From NCBI RefSeq assembly GCF_031432425.1, contig NZ_JAVKPH010000068.1:1-8325 (forward strand): a stretch of 8,325 bases of DNA, in the 5' to 3' direction. Below the pieces are notes generated by a model. It made no database searches, was not told where the DNA came from, and was given only the letters and a program-made list of their open reading frames with translations. This document shows positions 6,543 to 8,325 of this stretch, piece after piece. The position numbers and the translations under genes were made by a program. Numbering within the stretch: the stretch's first letter is position 1; each line of letters starts with the position of its first letter. The stretch comes from Ruixingdingia sedimenti. GTDB lineage: Bacteria; Pseudomonadota; Alphaproteobacteria; Rhodobacterales; Rhodobacteraceae.

Positions 6543-6591
6543 CTGACTTAGGTCAAGTCGCCCCGTCCCCCGGCCTGCTACGCCCTGCGCA
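6543..6591 (+). promoter_or_regulatory. FNR/DNR-like box and promoter of ubiD
   Basis: The box CTGAC-TTAG-GTCAA at 6543-6556 is identical to that of ubiTUV. The shared block is 16 bases (6264-6279 and 6542-6557) in the same orientation, so the two divergent genes see it from opposite sides. A class II arrangement would give a start at about 6591, with TACGCC at 6579-6584 as a weak -10, supported by an upstream TG (TGCTACGCC). The mRNA leader would then be only about seven bases, and no clear ribosome binding site is visible before the ubiD ATG. Confidence 0.62.
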
Positions 6592-6597
6592 AAGCCG

Positions 6598-8106
6598 ATG
6601 GAGGCCCCGATCCGCACCCTGCCGCCCTTTCCCGACCTGCGCGCCTTTCTTGCCTGGCTGGCCGGGCAGGGGGATCTGGCCGCGATCCCCGATCCGGTGG
6701 CCCTGCGGCACCGGATGACCGCGGTGCATGCGCGGGTGCTGGCGGCGGGCGGGCCGGTGTTGCGGTTCGATGCGCCGGTACGGGCGGATGGCGGCGTCTC
6801 GGCGGTTCCGGTGATCACCAACCTTTTCGGCACCCGCGCCCGTGTCGCCGCCGGGCTGGGGCTGGCCCCCGAGGGCATTCCGGCGCTGGGCGAATTCCTC
6901 GCCGCCCTGCGCGCCCCCGTGCCGGTGGAGGGGATGCGCGACGCGCTGGGGCGCTGGCCGATGCTGAAGGCGGCGCTGGCGACCCGGCCCAAGGTCGTCC
7001 CCCGCGCCCCCGTGCAGGAGGAGGCTACGCCCGACCTGTCTTTCCTGCCGGTGCCCACGCATTGGCCGGGCGATGGCGGGCCGCTGATCACCTGGCCGGT
7101 GGTGGTGACGCGCCCGCGGGACAGCACGGCGGAGGCGGTCGCGCGCTACAACCTCGGCGTCTATCGGGCGCAGGTGCCGGGGCCGGACCGGCTGATCCTG
7201 CGCTGGCTCGCGCATCGCGGCGGGGCGGCGCATCACCGCACATGGGACCGGGCGGGCGAGCCCATGCCGGTCGCCGTGGTGCTGGGGGCGGATCCGGCGC
7301 TGCTGCTGTCGGCCGCGCTGCCGCTGCCGGAAACGGTGTCGGAGATGACCTTTTCCGGCGTCCTGCGCGGCAGCCGCACGCGGCTGGTTCCGGCGCGGAC
7401 GGTGCCGTTGCTGGTTCCGGCGGATGCGGAAATCGTGGTGGAGGGCTGGGTCCATCCCGGCGACACCGCGCCCGAGGGGCCCTTCGGCGACCATACCGGC
7501 TATTACAACGCGGTGGAGCCCTTCCCCGTCATGCGCGTCAGTGCCGTTACCCACCGGCGCGATCCGCTATACCTGTCCACCTACACCGGGCGGCCGCCGG
7601 ACGAGCCCTCGGTCATCGGCGAGGTGTTCAACGACCTGGCCCTGCCGCTGATCCGCCAGCAGATCCCCGAGGTGCGCGACCTGTGGCTGCCGCCCGCCGG
7701 CTGTTCCTACCGCATCGCGGTGGTGGCGATCGACAAGCGGTATCCGGGGCAGGCGCGGCGGGTGATGATGGCGCTGTGGGGGATGCTGCCGCAGTTTTCC
7801 TACACCAAGATGGTCGTGGTCGTGGACGGCGACGTGAACCCGCGCGACTGGGACGACATCGCCTGGGCGCTGGCGACGCGGATGGACCCTGCGCGCGACG
7901 TGATGCTGATCGACCGCACGCCGATGGACTACCTCGACTTCGCCTCGCCGCTGGAGGGGCTGGCGGGCAAGATCGGCATCGACGCGACGGTCAAGATCGG
8001 GGCGGAAACGGCGCGGGAGTGGGGGCAGGTGATGGCGCTGGACCCGGCGGACGCGGGGTTCGCCGCGGATCTGGTCGCGCGCCGCCTGCCGGGGCTGGGG
8101 GGATGA
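6598..8106 (+). CDS. ubiD: UbiD, prenyl-FMN-dependent 4-hydroxy-3-polyprenylbenzoate decarboxylase
   Basis: This 502-residue protein matches E. coli UbiD (497) along its whole length. UbiD removes the carboxyl group of 4-hydroxy-3-polyprenylbenzoate in ubiquinone synthesis, using prenylated FMN made by UbiX; ubiX is not in this window. Conserved stretches include NLFGT (75-79), NLGVYR (185-190), LRWLAHRGGA, APEGPFGDHTGYYN (291-304), TGRPPDEP and TRMDPARD. By alignment to the fungal decarboxylase Fdc1, Asn185 and Glu249 should bind the metal, and Arg190, Glu293 and Asp298 form the catalytic network. The only in-frame start is the ATG at 6598, because upstream the frame meets a stop at 6544 without an ATG or GTG. 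It diverges from ubiTUV and shares its FNR-like box, which suggests a copy expressed under low oxygen. Whether a second ubiD exists elsewhere in the genome cannot be seen. Confidence 0.92.
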   Translation: MEAPIRTLPPFPDLRAFLAWLAGQGDLAAIPDPVALRHRMTAVHARVLAAGGPVLRFDAPVRADGGVSAVPVITNLFGTRARVAAGLGLAPEGIPALGEFLAALRAPVPVEGMRDALGRWPMLKAALATRPKVVPRAPVQEEATPDLSFLPVPTHWPGDGGPLITWPVVVTRPRDSTAEAVARYNLGVYRAQVPGPDRLILRWLAHRGGAAHHRTWDRAGEPMPVAVVLGADPALLLSAALPLPETVSEMTFSGVLRGSRTRLVPARTVPLLVPADAEIVVEGWVHPGDTAPEGPFGDHTGYYNAVEPFPVMRVSAVTHRRDPLYLSTYTGRPPDEPSVIGEVFNDLALPLIRQQIPEVRDLWLPPAGCSYRIAVVAIDKRYPGQARRVMMALWGMLPQFSYTKMVVVVDGDVNPRDWDDIAWALATRMDPARDVMLIDRTPMDYLDFASPLEGLAGKIGIDATVKIGAETAREWGQVMALDPADAGFAADLVARRLPGLGG

Positions 8107-8140
8107 GCGGGGGGGTGACTTCCGGTCCCGCCGGTGTGGC

Positions 8141-8166
8141 TGGCGACGGCGCGCGCCTTCGCCGCC
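8141..8166. repeat. Palindromic element, copy 3 (diverged)
   Basis: GGCGACGGC (8142-8150) pairs with GCCTTCGCC (8155-8163) around GCGC with one mismatch, and the unit agrees with copy 1 at 22 of 26 bases. It starts 35 bases after the ubiD stop. A further short hairpin, GACT-TCGG-AGTC (8172-8183), follows and may add to transcription stop, ahead of a short TTTT at 8202-8205. Confidence 0.5.
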
Positions 8167-8214
8167 GCGATGACTTCGGAGTCGCCCCTGCCCCGCCCCT
8201 GTTTTGACCGGGAT

Positions 8215-8325
8215 GGGCTCTGTTGCACAAATCGGCTGCTGATCGGACTTCCCCTTTCCCCGGACAGATTTATCCTGCGACCTCTGTGATGGGCGTGCCG
8301 AGCGCGGTGAAGCCGTTGAGCACGG
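8215..8325. mobile_element. End of an IS5-family (IS903-like) insertion sequence, running off the window
   Basis: GGGCTCTGTTGCACAAATC at 8215-8233 resembles the terminal inverted repeat of IS903-group elements (GGCTTTGTTG.ATAAATC). It is followed 36 bases later by the stop codon of a transposase-like reading frame that points toward this end, as expected of the transposase 3' end. The other end and any target duplication lie outside the window, so the exact boundary (8215 or 8216) is uncertain. Confidence 0.7.
8270..8325 (-). CDS. IS5-family transposase, C-terminal fragment
   Basis: The minus strand encodes VLNGFTALGTPITEVAG followed by a TAA stop at 8272-8270; the rest lies beyond the window edge. 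The pattern VLN..T.LG.P matches the C-terminus of IS903-group IS5 transposases (for example VLNRMTELGRP). It shows no catalytic DDE residues because only 17 residues are visible. Whether the transposase is intact cannot be judged. Confidence 0.68.
   Translation of the reverse strand, partial: VLNGFTALGTPITEVAG

Noticed and set aside
6270..7127. 285-residue minus-strand frame across the ubiT-ubiD gap and the start of ubiD
   Set aside because: It covers the inverted repeat and both promoter boxes, runs antisense to ubiD, and has a biased Arg/Gly/Ser composition without motifs.
1..8325. tRNA, rRNA, riboswitch, phage genes, toxin-antitoxin or defence systems
   Set aside because: I found no recognisable cloverleaf, rRNA stretch, riboswitch core, or small gene pair on either strand.

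Overview
The window is GC-rich DNA with very GC-rich third codon positions. Several traits point to an alphaproteobacterium of the Rhodobacteraceae type (Paracoccus/Rhodobacter-like), probably one able to respire without oxygen: the protein sequences, FNR-type boxes, GC-rich palindromes at gene ends, and an interspersed repeat of the type I associate with that family. The family assignment is inference; no rRNA or other taxonomic marker is present.

Layout. Positions 1-160 hold no gene, only nested hairpins and the first copy of a small palindrome. Positions 161-3660 form a regulated oxidation module. An AraC-family regulator on the minus strand is divergent from an SDR dehydrogenase and a flavin-containing (class B, FMO/BVMO-like) monooxygenase on the plus strand. 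Positions 3661-3783 are a convergent intergenic region with a likely hairpin terminator and a second palindrome copy.

Positions 3784-6196 (minus strand) are a tightly packed operon transcribed ubiT-ubiU-ubiV, encoding the oxygen-independent ubiquinone hydroxylation system: an SCP2-domain lipid carrier plus the two U32-family Fe-S proteins. The four cysteines known to hold the cluster in E. coli UbiU and in UbiV are all present with the same spacing. Across a 401-bp divergent intergenic region lies ubiD (6598-8106, plus strand), the prenyl-FMN-dependent decarboxylase of the ubiquinone pathway. Both sides of that region carry an identical FNR/DNR-like box (CTGAC-TTAG-GTCAA), each placed so that a class II activated promoter fits. 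The simplest reading is that low oxygen turns on ubiTUV and this ubiD together, so that decarboxylation and O2-independent ring hydroxylation are induced as a unit. Between the two boxes lies a 24-bp inverted repeat with one mismatch.

The right edge (from about 8215) is the end of an IS5-family (IS903-like) insertion sequence; the last 17 codons of its transposase are visible on the minus strand. A third palindrome copy lies between ubiD and the IS. I see no wholly new enzyme system. The items most worth a second look are the twin boxes linking ubiD to ubiTUV, the palindromes at gene ends, and the AraC-SDR-FMO module of unknown substrate.
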